This document shows positions 22,487 to 31,506 of a stretch of DNA of 64,000 nt, in pieces (the stretch's first letter is position 1; every line of letters begins with the position of its first letter). The position numbers and the translations under genes were made by a program. Source of the stretch: Cafeteria roenbergensis (lineage: Eukaryota; Sar; Bigyra; Bicosoecida; Cafeteriaceae); assembly GCA_008330645.1 (NCBI GenBank), contig VLTN01000042.1, forward strand, positions 186,001 through 250,000. Direction: 5' to 3'. The notes beneath the pieces are model-generated. The model made no database searches, was not told the DNA's origin, and saw only the letters and a program-made list of their open reading frames with translations.

Positions 22487-24922
22487 TCACTCTCGGCTGG
22501 GGCTGGCTCGGCCGCTGCCCCAAAAGTCGCGCAGCACGGCGATGGTCTCTGGCTTCCCGCTGGGGGTGAAGGCGTCGTCCGACGGGCCGCCGGACGTGGG
22601 GTCTGCGCGCCACAGCCACAGCGTGAAACCGTCGAACCAAGGTTTGGAGTAGAGCGTCGTGAACATTCCGTCGTAAAATATGGCTTGCGCGCGGTGCGAG
22701 TGACACTGGTCCCATACCGTGCACTGCTCCGGCGTGAACTCGTGCCCCCGCGGCCCGACGGTGACGCTGTACGCCCAGGGGCGGGACTGGCTGCCGATTT
22801 CGGTGCACACGATTTGCTTGTCGCCTGCGCCGGCAGAGAGCGCGGCGAGCTTTGCGGCCGGCGCCTCCCAGGCCGCCGCCACGGCCGACACGTTCGCGTC
22901 TTGCCAGGGCAGCGGCGGCACGTCCACGGTGGTTGGAAAGTAGCAATCGACGCCGACAAAATCGAGAGTCCGGATCCAGGGCAGGCTCTGCCGCCAGTTG
23001 TCCACGACGGGGGGGTTGAATGCCACGCTGACTTGGCCCTTGAAGGCCGCGCGAGTCCGGGCCAGGAGGGCCGCCCACAGGTCGGGACAGTGCTCCACTG
23101 CCGATTGCAGCTCGTGCGAGATGAGAAACGCGTCCAGCCCGGCGGCCTGCGCGAGACGCGCCAGTGGCAGCACGAACGTGTCAGCGTACTGCTGGTGCCA
23201 GGCAGCCCACGGCGATCCTTGCGAGCAGTCCTCCCCCCAGTCCGAGCCGACAAGCCCGCGCCAACCCGGCCCCGGGGGCGACGCGCACTGGCGGCAGTTG
23301 CCGGGCAGGTCGTAGTCGGGGTCGATCATCGGGCTCAGCATGGTTCGCAGCCCGAGCGACCGCGCGTGGGCCGCCATCGCCACCAGCTCGGGGCCGGTCG
23401 TGGACATGAGCGACGACGAGAAGGCACCCTTGGCGTAGACGAGCGTGGAGTTGCTCTCCTCATAGTAACGCATCGCGACCAGCTGGACGGCGTTTGCGCC
23501 TGCCGCGGCCATGGCGTCCAAGCTGGCCATCGCGCCCACCGACCCGTACCGGTAATACGGGGACGACCACTCGTCAGGCCCGCCAAACACGAACCCATTC
23601 CACGTGGAACCGGACTGAGCCCGCGCCACGGCCCGCTCCCGCCTCCTCGCCAGCGCAGCGTCGGCGCCGACGCCGACCCCGCCCGGCCGGGAGCCTTCCC
23701 CGCCCGGCCCGGCGGCCGCCAGCCGACGCTGCGCCGCCACAATGGTGGCCTCCCCAGGAAACGTCTCCACGGCAGCCCAGCCCTCCAGCGCCCCCCCGAA
23801 CCACCGCTGCAGCACCTGCGCGGCCGGCTTTCCCATGGGCGTTGCCCCGTCGTCGCTCGGCCCCCCCGACGACGGGTCGCTCAGCACCGCGTACACAAAC
23901 ACGCCGGCCAGCCACCGCCGCGTGGTCAGCGCGCGAAGGGACCCCTCCAGCGCCTGCGCCTGCGCCTCCGGGTCGTAGCACTCCAGCCACCCGCTGCAGT
24001 CGGAAAAGTCAGGCCTCGAAGTGTGAAGTGGCAGAGCCCATGCGCCAGGACGGCTCTGGAAGCCAAGCTTGGTCACCAGCACCCGCTTAGCCTGCGCCGC
24101 GGACACCGCCTCCACGGCCTGGACGGACGGGCCCCAGGCAGCCTCCACTGCGTCGGCAGAGCCGTTCGCGGCCAGGGTTAGGTTTGGCAGAGCCGACCAG
24201 CCGATGACGTCGAGCGCGTCCCACCACCCCACCTGGGCCATGGTCGCGGCGGAGGCGGCGACGGTGATGGTCGATTCGGGCAACACTGCCCTGACTGCGG
24301 GCACGAGGGCCCGCCACGGGCCCTCCTGCTGGAAGGCGGTGTCGAGATCCGTCGCGACGACAAATGTGCTGACTCCCCCCGCCGCGGCAGCGGCCTTGGC
24401 CGTGTCGAGGACCGCGGCCGAGTAGGACGCAAACCACGCTGACCACTGCGCTGGCGTGAAGCCCTCCCCGATGAGCGAGTGCGTCGCGTTCGCCTGTCCC
24501 GGGTGCATGTAGGGAACGTCCCAGTTGAAATCCAGCAGCAGCGACAGCGCCACGGACAGGCCCTGCGAGCGCGCCAAGGAAATTGCCTTGCCCAGCTCCG
24601 AGGCGGTGGCCGTGCGGATCGGCGAGTCCGTGGCGTTGCGAATGCGCACGCTGGTGCTGGACATTCCGTCGACATAGACGGTGCGCACAAGCTGCACGCT
24701 TCCCGCGTCGAGCCCCGCCACTGCCGACTGGAAAGCGATGTTGCTTTCCTCCGCGCCGTAGGGGAACTGCGGTGGCGCGTACTCTTCGCTGAGGAAGGTG
24801 AATCCGGACGAGTTCCGGTCCAGCGGCAGGTACCGCTTGGCCGCGTTCGGTCCCACGGCCAGGGCGCCCGTCAAGGCGACGGCGGCGCCCAGTAGCGCGC
24901 ACGCGGCGCAGGTCCTGCCCAT
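22487..24922 (-). CDS. Secreted two-domain GH113-like glycoside hydrolase, first domain probably inactive
   Basis: Predicted secreted glycosidase of 811 residues in one exon, with an N-terminal signal peptide (about 1-22, MGRTCAACALLGAAVALTG). Two homologous TIM-barrel domains follow, roughly residues 38-380 and 440-800. Domain 2 starts with NGFVFGGPDEW and has the GH113 beta-mannanase layout: a WRGL segment, the acid/base in ISHELQSA (Glu604), LDFVGVDCYFP, and the nucleophile in VCTEIGSQSRPW (Glu708). Domain 1 has the same blocks, but they read ATDLDTAF (Asp192) and LVTKLGFQSRPG (Lys285), so both catalytic glutamates are gone. The domains end alike (SDPSSGGPSDDGATPMGKP and ADPTSGGPSDDAFTPSGKP). 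A role on beta-mannan or a similar polysaccharide is family inference. Confidence 0.8.
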   Translation of the reverse strand: MGRTCAACALLGAAVALTGALAVGPNAAKRYLPLDRNSSGFTFLSEEYAPPQFPYGAEESNIAFQSAVAGLDAGSVQLVRTVYVDGMSSTSVRIRNATDSPIRTATASELGKAISLARSQGLSVALSLLLDFNWDVPYMHPGQANATHSLIGEGFTPAQWSAWFASYSAAVLDTAKAAAAAGGVSTFVVATDLDTAFQQEGPWRALVPAVRAVLPESTITVAASAATMAQVGWWDALDVIGWSALPNLTLAANGSADAVEAAWGPSVQAVEAVSAAQAKRVLVTKLGFQSRPGAWALPLHTSRPDFSDCSGWLECYDPEAQAQALEGSLRALTTRRWLAGVFVYAVLSDPSSGGPSDDGATPMGKPAAQVLQRWFGGALEGWAAVETFPGEATIVAAQRRLAAAGPGGEGSRPGGVGVGADAALARRRERAVARAQSGSTWNGFVFGGPDEWSSPYYRYGSVGAMASLDAMAAAGANAVQLVAMRYYEESNSTLVYAKGAFSSSLMSTTGPELVAMAAHARSLGLRTMLSPMIDPDYDLPGNCRQCASPPGPGWRGLVGSDWGEDCSQGSPWAAWHQQYADTFVLPLARLAQAAGLDAFLISHELQSAVEHCPDLWAALLARTRAAFKGQVSVAFNPPVVDNWRQSLPWIRTLDFVGVDCYFPTTVDVPPLPWQDANVSAVAAAWEAPAAKLAALSAGAGDKQIVCTEIGSQSRPWAYSVTVGPRGHEFTPEQCTVWDQCHSHRAQAIFYDGMFTTLYSKPWFDGFTLWLWRADPTSGGPSDDAFTPSGKPETIAVLRDFWGSGRASPSRE

Positions 24923-25168
24923 GTCCTCGTGCCTGTGTGCTCAGCGCGTGGCGCCAGCGCGCCGCAGTTGCAGATGGTGTTCGTTTGCACCGTGATCTTT
25001 CGACAGAGCAGCCCGGGCAGTTGTGCCGAGAGCGGCCCGCCGCCCGCGCTTTCATTGCGCCCGTTGCGCGAGCACAAACACACACTGGAACGCAGGCACA
25101 AACACACACGCACCCGAACGCGCCCCAACCCCCTTTTCCCACGCCCCCCCGCCCGCCCGCGGTTCTGC

Positions 25169-26674
25169 TCACCGCACGAAGGACAAGTCCCCACGAGCGC
25201 GCGGCGCCTCCGCCGCCGCTGCAAGGCCCCTCTTGGCCAGGAACCCAGGCTTGAGCACCGATGCGCGGTACCGCTCCCCCCCGTCGCAGATGATGGTTGC
25301 GACCGTTGAGCCCTTGCCAAGCACGCGGGCCAGCTTGACCGCGCCCACCAGGTTGAGCGCTGCCGAGGGCCCCACGAGCAGGCCCTCGTGCTTGAGAAGA
25401 TACGTCATCATGGCAACAGCCTCCTCGTCGGAGCCGCGGAAGGCTCCGTCGACGCGCGCCGCGGCGAAGTTGGCGGTTATGCGGCCGATGCCAATGCCCT
25501 CCGTGACTGTCGTGCCGGGGCTGGCGGCGGGGACGCCGTCGTCGACAAAGGATGCCAGCGAGGAGCCTGGCGGGTCGATGACGTAGACGCGAGCGGAAGG
25601 ATTGCGCTCCTTGATGGCGTGGCTTACGCCGGCGATGGTGCCGCCGGTTCCCGCCGCGCACACGAAACCGTCGACGCGGCCGCCCGCCTGCTCCCAGATC
25701 TCCGGCCCCGTGCCGAAGAGGTGTGCGTTCATGTTCTCGAGAGACTCGAACTGGTTGCCGTAAAAGCCGCCGGGGGTGGCCTCCGCAATACGGCGCGCCG
25801 TGTGGACGTAGTGTCCGGGGTCGTCAAAGGGCACCGCGGGCCGCAGCACCACCCGTGCGCCCATGGCCTCCATGAGGGCGATCTTGTCCTTGGATATCGA
25901 GTCCGGCATCACGAGCACGGCTCGATGGCCCCGGGCTGCCGCCACCATTGCCATGCCAACGCCGGTGTTTCCGCCCGTTCCCTCCACGACCGTGCCGCCG
26001 CCCCCGGCGGGAAGATCGCCGCGCTGCTCGGCGAGCAGGATGATGCGGGCGGCCGGGCGGTCCTTGACGCTGCCCCCCGGGTTGAGGTGCTCGGCCTTGG
26101 CCACGATGCGGCAGCCGGTGGCGTCTGACAGCGACCGGATCTCTGCGCGCGGGGCACACAACACGGGAAGGGGGAAAAGGTGCGTGTGGCTGGGAGGTGG
26201 AGCACACAGGGGCGGAGGCGGGGGGGGGGGGGGGGGGGACTGGAGAACTGCCCAGCGGCGGTTGTCGGGGCGGGGCGGCGGGCCGCGGCGCCGCGAGAGA
26301 GCCCGGCCGCCCGGCCCGCCGGCCTTGCCAGCCCATGCGCCACGTCTACCCAGCTCGCACCCCGCGGCGCGGGCGCCGCGCCCCGGCCGCGGGAAGCGAG
26401 CTCGAGCGAGCGCCAAGCGCACTGCCAGATCGCTGGCTGCCGCCAGCCGGGGCGGGAGCCCCACAGTCGACGGCTCACCCAAAAGAGGCGTCTTCCCGAT
26501 GGCGCCAATGACGCCCGGCACAACGGCGTCGGAGCGGGCGGCCGGCGCGGGGGCGGCGGCCGGCGCGGGCTCGCAGCGACCAGATGCGTGCAACGCGGCC
26601 GCGCCTGCCAGCGCGGCGCCGCCAAGCGCCGGGCCAGCGAGCCGGCGCATCGCCCCATAGACCCTGGACGCCAT
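25169..26674 (-). CDS. Cysteine synthase-type PLP enzyme, probably mitochondrial
   Basis: PLP-dependent beta-substitution enzyme expected to make cysteine from O-acetylserine (or a related donor) and sulphide. Exons are 26479..26674 and 25169..26142; the 336-nt intron splices TTG-G to AG-ATC, giving PLLEIRSL. The first 45 or so residues are rich in Arg/Ala and look like a mitochondrial presequence. The catalytic lysine is in GGSVKDRPA. The substrate loop is EGTGGNTGVG, as in the fungal/mitochondrial cysteine synthase branch, rather than EPTSGNTG of bacterial CysK. NMNAHLFGTGPEIW, AAGTGGTIAG (phosphate loop) and IICDGGERYR are also present. Cystathionine beta-synthase is less likely because there is no heme motif or CBS-domain tail. 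It is divergent from eIF3b, with 134 bp between starts. The intron contains a long homopolymer run (26220-26238). Confidence 0.9.
   Translation of the reverse strand: MASRVYGAMRRLAGPALGGAALAGAAALHASGRCEPAPAAAPAPAARSDAVVPGVIGAIGKTPLLGEPSTVGLPPRLAAASDLAVRLALARARFPRPGRGARAAGCELGRRGAWAGKAGGPGGRALSRRRGPPPRPDNRRWAVLQSPPPPPPPPPLCAPPPSHTHLFPLPVLCAPRAEIRSLSDATGCRIVAKAEHLNPGGSVKDRPAARIILLAEQRGDLPAGGGGTVVEGTGGNTGVGMAMVAAARGHRAVLVMPDSISKDKIALMEAMGARVVLRPAVPFDDPGHYVHTARRIAEATPGGFYGNQFESLENMNAHLFGTGPEIWEQAGGRVDGFVCAAGTGGTIAGVSHAIKERNPSARVYVIDPPGSSLASFVDDGVPAASPGTTVTEGIGIGRITANFAAARVDGAFRGSDEEAVAMMTYLLKHEGLLVGPSAALNLVGAVKLARVLGKGSTVATIICDGGERYRASVLKPGFLAKRGLAAAAEAPRARGDLSFVR
26143..26478 (-). other. Cysteine synthase intron with long homopolymer tract
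   Basis: 336-nt intron whose minus-strand sequence holds a C run of about 19 (26220-26238 read as G on the plus strand), serving as an extreme pyrimidine tract about 75 nt before the acceptor. Similar runs occur in the kinase 3 and proteasome introns. Confidence 0.8.
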
Positions 26675-26808
26675 CGATTGCGGCCTCGACCCGGAGAGTG
26701 GCGCAAGCCGCGCGCGGCTGGCCGCTCCGCACGCATCTGGCAGCCCGCGCCCTCGGCAGAGCCGAAGCAGCTCGCCCACGCGAAAGCGACGCCCCACTCG
26801 TCTCGACC
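26675..26808. promoter_or_regulatory. Short bidirectional promoter region, cysteine synthase/eIF3b
   Basis: Only 134 bp separate the start codons, so the two promoters and 5' leaders must overlap. One copy of the recurrent 9-mer ggcagagcc lies at 26755-26763. No TATA-like element is visible. Confidence 0.45.
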
Positions 26809-29800
26809 ATGGCTCGCTCCTCGTCTGCCGCCGACGGCGGCCGGTCCCGCCTGGAGGAGGTCCGGGCGGAGATTGCCGAGTTGGGCCCGCATGTGCCGCG
26901 CGACAAGCGCCACCCCCCAATGGTGAGCGCGGAAGGAATCGGGGCGGGACAGCGCGTCTGAAATCGGGGTGGCTCTTCGCGCCTGTGCAAGCGCCCCTGG
27001 GCGCCTCCGTGGAACACGCGCGCGCACGCGTTTGTACCGCGGCGCGCGGGAGTCTTGTTCTGCCCCGCATCCCGCGCTGCCAGGTTCTGCTCGGGGGGGC
27101 GGGGAGGGCCGCCGCCGTAGCGCGCCCGACGAGCAGAGGCCTGCGCGCCCATGCGCGCTGCCTCCCCCGCTTTGGCCCCGGGCCGCCGCGCCCTCCCGCC
27201 CGCACCCCCACTCGGCATGCTGGGCGGCTGGAGTCGCGCTCGGCCGCGGCTGCTGACGCGCCCCGGCCCGTAAAAGCTCTTGCTCGAGCGAAGCCGTCCT
27301 TGTCCTTGCCTCGCGCGAGCCAACACCATTCCCGCCCGCTCGTGCACTGCCGCGTGTGGCGCCCCCGTCGACGATTCCGCAGTCCTTTGCCAAGCGCGTG
27401 CTGATGACCGGCCTTCCCGTCGTCCCGCGCGAGGACGCGGCCAAGAAGTTCGACAAGCTGCACGCCCTCATCACCAAGAAGCTGCTCAAGGGCTTTCCCT
27501 TTGCGGAGGACGGCGTCTTCATCCCGCACGGCAAGGACGGGAACACCTTTGGCGTGGCAGTGATCGAGTTCACCGACCCGCGTGCCGTGCTGGCGGCCTG
27601 CAAGCGCAGCGGCGACAAGGGCATCCCCATCACCAAGACCATGTCCGCCCTGGTGAGGCCCCTGGCGGCCGTGCAGGAGGCCCGCTCGGAGCCGTCCGAC
27701 GCGGACTTCAAGCCCCCCGTCGTGAAGGAGCCCACGGCCCTCGACCACACGATGAGCCATCTGACCGACCACGCGGCACGCGACCAGCTCTTCCTCCGCT
27801 TCCGCCAGCGCTCCCGCGAGTACAAGGGCCGCGGCCTCGCCGACGAGCTGCACGTCCTCTGGGCGTCCCCCCGCGAGCCCCCCCAGCTAGCCTACGACGG
27901 CGCCGACCAGAAGGCCTACTCCGCCGAGGCCCTCAAGCGCTCCGGCATCCCCGAGAGCGAGCTCCCCGTGCCCGCCTGGACCGACAGCAACGCCAAGTGG
28001 TCCCCCCGCGGCACCTTCCTCGCCACCTTCCACGGCCCCGGCGTCAAGCTCTGGGCCGGACCGCGCTTCGCCGAGGTCCGCGGCCTGCCGCACCCCGGCG
28101 TGGAGCTCATCCGCTTCAGCGCTGACGAGCGCCACGCCATCACCTTCAGCCCCGGCCACCCCGAGGAGCCCCCCCTGCAGCGCGTGTGGGACATCCGCAC
28201 GGGCGCGTGCCTCGAGACCTGGGAGCCGCTCAACGCCGGGGAGCTCAACCCCCAGCCCGACGCCATGTGGCTGCCAGACTCCAAGCACATCGTCCGCGTC
28301 ATCAAGGCCGGTTACACCCTCCTCAACGGGGCAGAGCGCTCCCCCGGCATCGTCGGGTACGTCGTGGAGTCCGGCCCCGCCGCCCCCGCCTCTGGGGCCG
28401 CCGCTGCCTCAGGCGCCGGCGCCGGCGGCGACGACGCCGAGGAGGACGAATCCGCCGACCGCCCCGCCCGCGTCCGCCTCCTCACCAACGGCGTCCTCCG
28501 CATCGCCGCCGTGCACTCCGCGCGCGTGGCCCCCGCGGGCCCCTCCTGCGTCGCCGTCTTCTCCCTCGAGCAGGGCGCCCTCCAGCCCGCCGTCACCCTC
28601 GTGGCCGTGCCCGCCATGGCCGTCCTCCGTGAGAAGAAGATGGTGAACATCCTCTGCTCCCACATGCACTGGCACCCGGCGGGCAAGTTCCTTGCCGTGC
28701 GCTCCGTGCTCCTCACCAAGCAGCAGGCCACCCGCCAGCGCAAGGAGCAGAGCCGCCTCGAGGCCCAGACCCTCGGCGTCGTGCCGCCCCCCGAGATCCG
28801 CTTCCTCGAGCGCACCCTCAACGAGCAGGAGGCAGAGATGACCCTCCGGGTCAAGGAGGGCGCCACCACCTCCGTCGACATCTTCCGCCTCGACGCGCCC
28901 GGCCTCCAGGATCGCATCGCCGCCGCGACGGACGCCACCTCCCTCGACCCAGGAATGGTCCCCGTCGACGTCCTCACTGTCCAGGACGTCGTCCGCGCCA
29001 TCACCTTTGAGCCCTCGGGCAGCCGCGTCGCGCTCGTCCACGGCGACCCCACCGGCGCCTCAAACGCCTCCTTCTTCTCCATGGGCGAGGAGTCCTTCGC
29101 CGACTCGGAGGGCATCGCCGAGGTCAAGAGCATCGTTGAGGGCCTCGGCGCCGCCGCCAAGCCCGTCGGATTCTCCTTTGAGCTTGCTGACGCCAAGGTG
29201 GTGCGCACCGACGCCGGCCCGCTCGCCACTGCGAGCATCAAGCCGGCAGCGTCCGCCAGCGGCGCCGCGGCCGTGCCGATCGGCGGCAGGCCCCTCGGCG
29301 CACCTCCCGCTGCGGCAGGCGGCCGTGGCGGCGCCGGCGGCCGCCGCGCCGGCGGGGGCGGCACCCGCTCCAAGAAGGCCACTGCGGCTGCGCGCGCCGC
29401 CGCCACCGCCGCCCGCGCCCGCGGCGTGAACCACCTCTTCACGATGCTGGCGCGCTCCGCCAACACCGTCATCTGGTCCCCCGCCGGCGGCCTCGCCGTG
29501 GTGGCCGAGGTCGGCGAGCGTTCCAGCGGCTCCCTCGAATTCGTCGACGTGGACATCCGCCGCACGGTGCGCCGCTGCGAGCACCCCGCCGCGTCGGGCG
29601 CCTGCTTCAGCCCGTCGGGACGCATCTTCGCAACGTGGAAGTGCCAGCCGCTGCACGACCCCACCTCCAAGGAGACGGTTGAGAACGCGATGCGCGTCTA
29701 CAGCGCCCACGGCGAGCGCCTCACCGACCCGGCGCACGAGGGCGCCGACGCCGTCCTCTCCGTCGGGTGGCGCCCCCACCCCCGCATCCTCAGCGCCAAG

Positions 29801-31003
29801 GAGACCCGCGACCTCCGCTCCTCCCTCCCTGCCCTCATCGCCGGCTTCAAGCGCGAGGACCGCCTCCGCGAGCGCAAGCGCCGCCTCCGCGACCTCGTCC
29901 GCCGCCTCCACGGCATCACCATGTTCGAGCGCCACGTCGCCCACTCCCGCCACCTCCTGGCAGAGCTCAACGACCGCCGCGTCGCGGACGGCCTCAGGCC
30001 CCTCCCCGTCGGGCCCACCGCCAGCCCCGACGAACTCGAGGTCCAGGACGTCGCGGAGGAGGTCGTCCTCCACGACGACGTCGAGATCATCACCCCTGAA
30101 CAGCTCCTCAGCTCCGACCACGGCAGCGCCGACACCACCAGGGAGGCCGTTGAAGCCGCCCTCGCCACGCTCCCCACCGGCATCGCGCCCGTCGCCCCGG
30201 TGCAGCGCTGGCTCGTGGCCCTCGGCTTTGCGCTGGAGGAGTGCGCCACCTCCGCCCCCACCGTGCTGGCGGAGGGCACGGCCGACGCCGTCACCCTGCC
30301 CGCCCTGCCGCCCGCAGCGCGGCTGCTGGCACGCAAGGCCGCGGACGCGCTTCGCGCCAGCGCCCACAAGAACCCCGCCATCCCCCGCGCGGCGGTCTAC
30401 TCCTCCGAGGTGCTGCCCGCCCTCTCATGCGGCACCGGCGCCGCGGTCATCTCCCGCCTGAACCGCATTCTCGCGCCCCCCCCTCAGGACGACGCCGCCA
30501 CGCCCGCCGCCGCCGCCGCCGCCGCTAACCCCGCCGCCGCCCTCGACGACGCGGACGCCGACGCCCTCTACGCCGCCTGTCTCATCGACTCCATCGTCGC
30601 CCACATCGACGCCACGCCCAAGCAGTACCTCATGGCCACGGGGTCCGACTCGGGCCGCCTCGCAACCGTCTTCAAGCGCGCGCGCATCGACAGGGCCGCC
30701 CTCACAACGGCCTGCGCGGCCGTGGGCGCCGCCCACTCGCAGCCGGGTCTCGCGGCGCAGCTCCGCGTTCTCTCGGACCGCCTCCGCGTCAGCGACTCGG
30801 GCGCCGCACACTCCACCCGCGCCCTCGCGGCAGCCACCCGCAACGCCCTCGCCCACATCCCCACCGTCTTTGAGCTTGCCGAGCGCCTGGCAGAGGACAG
30901 CGCGTCCACGCTCAACTCGCTGCCCTTCCTCTCGGCCCACCCCGACTTCTCGAGCCTCCACCACGAGGCAAAGCACCGCGTGCGCGCCGCGGCCCACCGC
31001 TGA
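26809..31003 (+). CDS. EIF3B: Translation initiation factor eIF3 subunit b with a long C-terminal extension
   Basis: Scaffold subunit of eIF3, which binds the 40S ribosome during initiation. Exons are 26809..26922 and 27383..31003 (1,244 residues). The join reads ...RHPPM-SFAKRVLMTG. The frame has no ATG at the start of the long exon, so exon 1 is needed. Domains in order are an N-terminal RRM (about residues 40-125), a linker with ARDQLFLRF, then the WD40-type propeller starting at KWSPRGTFLATFHGPGVKLW. The propeller continues to the WRPHPRILS block, followed by charged helices (REDRLRERKRRLRDLV) and the typical terminal motif VVLHDDVEIITPEQ near residue 930. Human and yeast proteins (about 760-815 residues) end there; this one continues for about 300 residues of unknown, mostly helical sequence. 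Ala/Gly-rich inserts sit within the propeller. Confidence 0.95.
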
Positions 31004-31506
31004 TCGCAGCTGGCGCCAGCGCCCCCCCCCCCGTCCTCGTCCGAGTGCGTGCGGCGCGACTTTCAACAGCACATGCAAGGTTTGAGCCGCCAACCCCCCC
31101 TCCCGCCCCCCGCACACACACTTGCACCCCCCCTCCGAGTCGCCCCCACACGACGCCAATGCCTCGACACTCGCACACGCGCCGCCGCACTCGCCTGGCA
31201 ACCTCTTTGCCTGCCCGCGGCCGCCAGTGCACGGCCGCGCGCACACACGCAAAGAAACTGTCTCTCCGGCGGCGGCAGAGCCGCCGGCAGCGCTTTCTTG
31301 GGGACTGTGCATCGGCTGCCGCCCAGACCCAGCACACCGCAGACGGGCCAAGAGAGGCCCGCGGCGAAGGCACCCACCCACTTTGCAGCCCGCTGGGCGA
31401 CGAGTGCGCCACTTCAAGCGCGCGTCTCACCCGCGGCGCACGGCAGTCCAAGCCTAACTCGTCCCGGAACCTCCCGGAAGCTGCCGCAACCGAACCGGCC
31501 GCGCTC
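31004..31506. other. Intergenic spacer
   Basis: Spacer between the eIF3b stop and the OTU gene start. It is pyrimidine-rich with short CA tracts (cacacacacttgcacc near 31116). No gene seen; it should hold the eIF3b 3' end and the OTU promoter. Confidence 0.5.

Noticed and set aside
25909-27825. 638-codon minus-strand frame across the cysteine synthase/eIF3b junction
   Set aside because: It is out of frame with both conserved proteins and typical of GC-rich antisense frames.
28312-30367. Long minus-strand frames antisense to eIF3b
   Set aside because: Composition mirrors the eIF3b codon pattern; no motif or start context.
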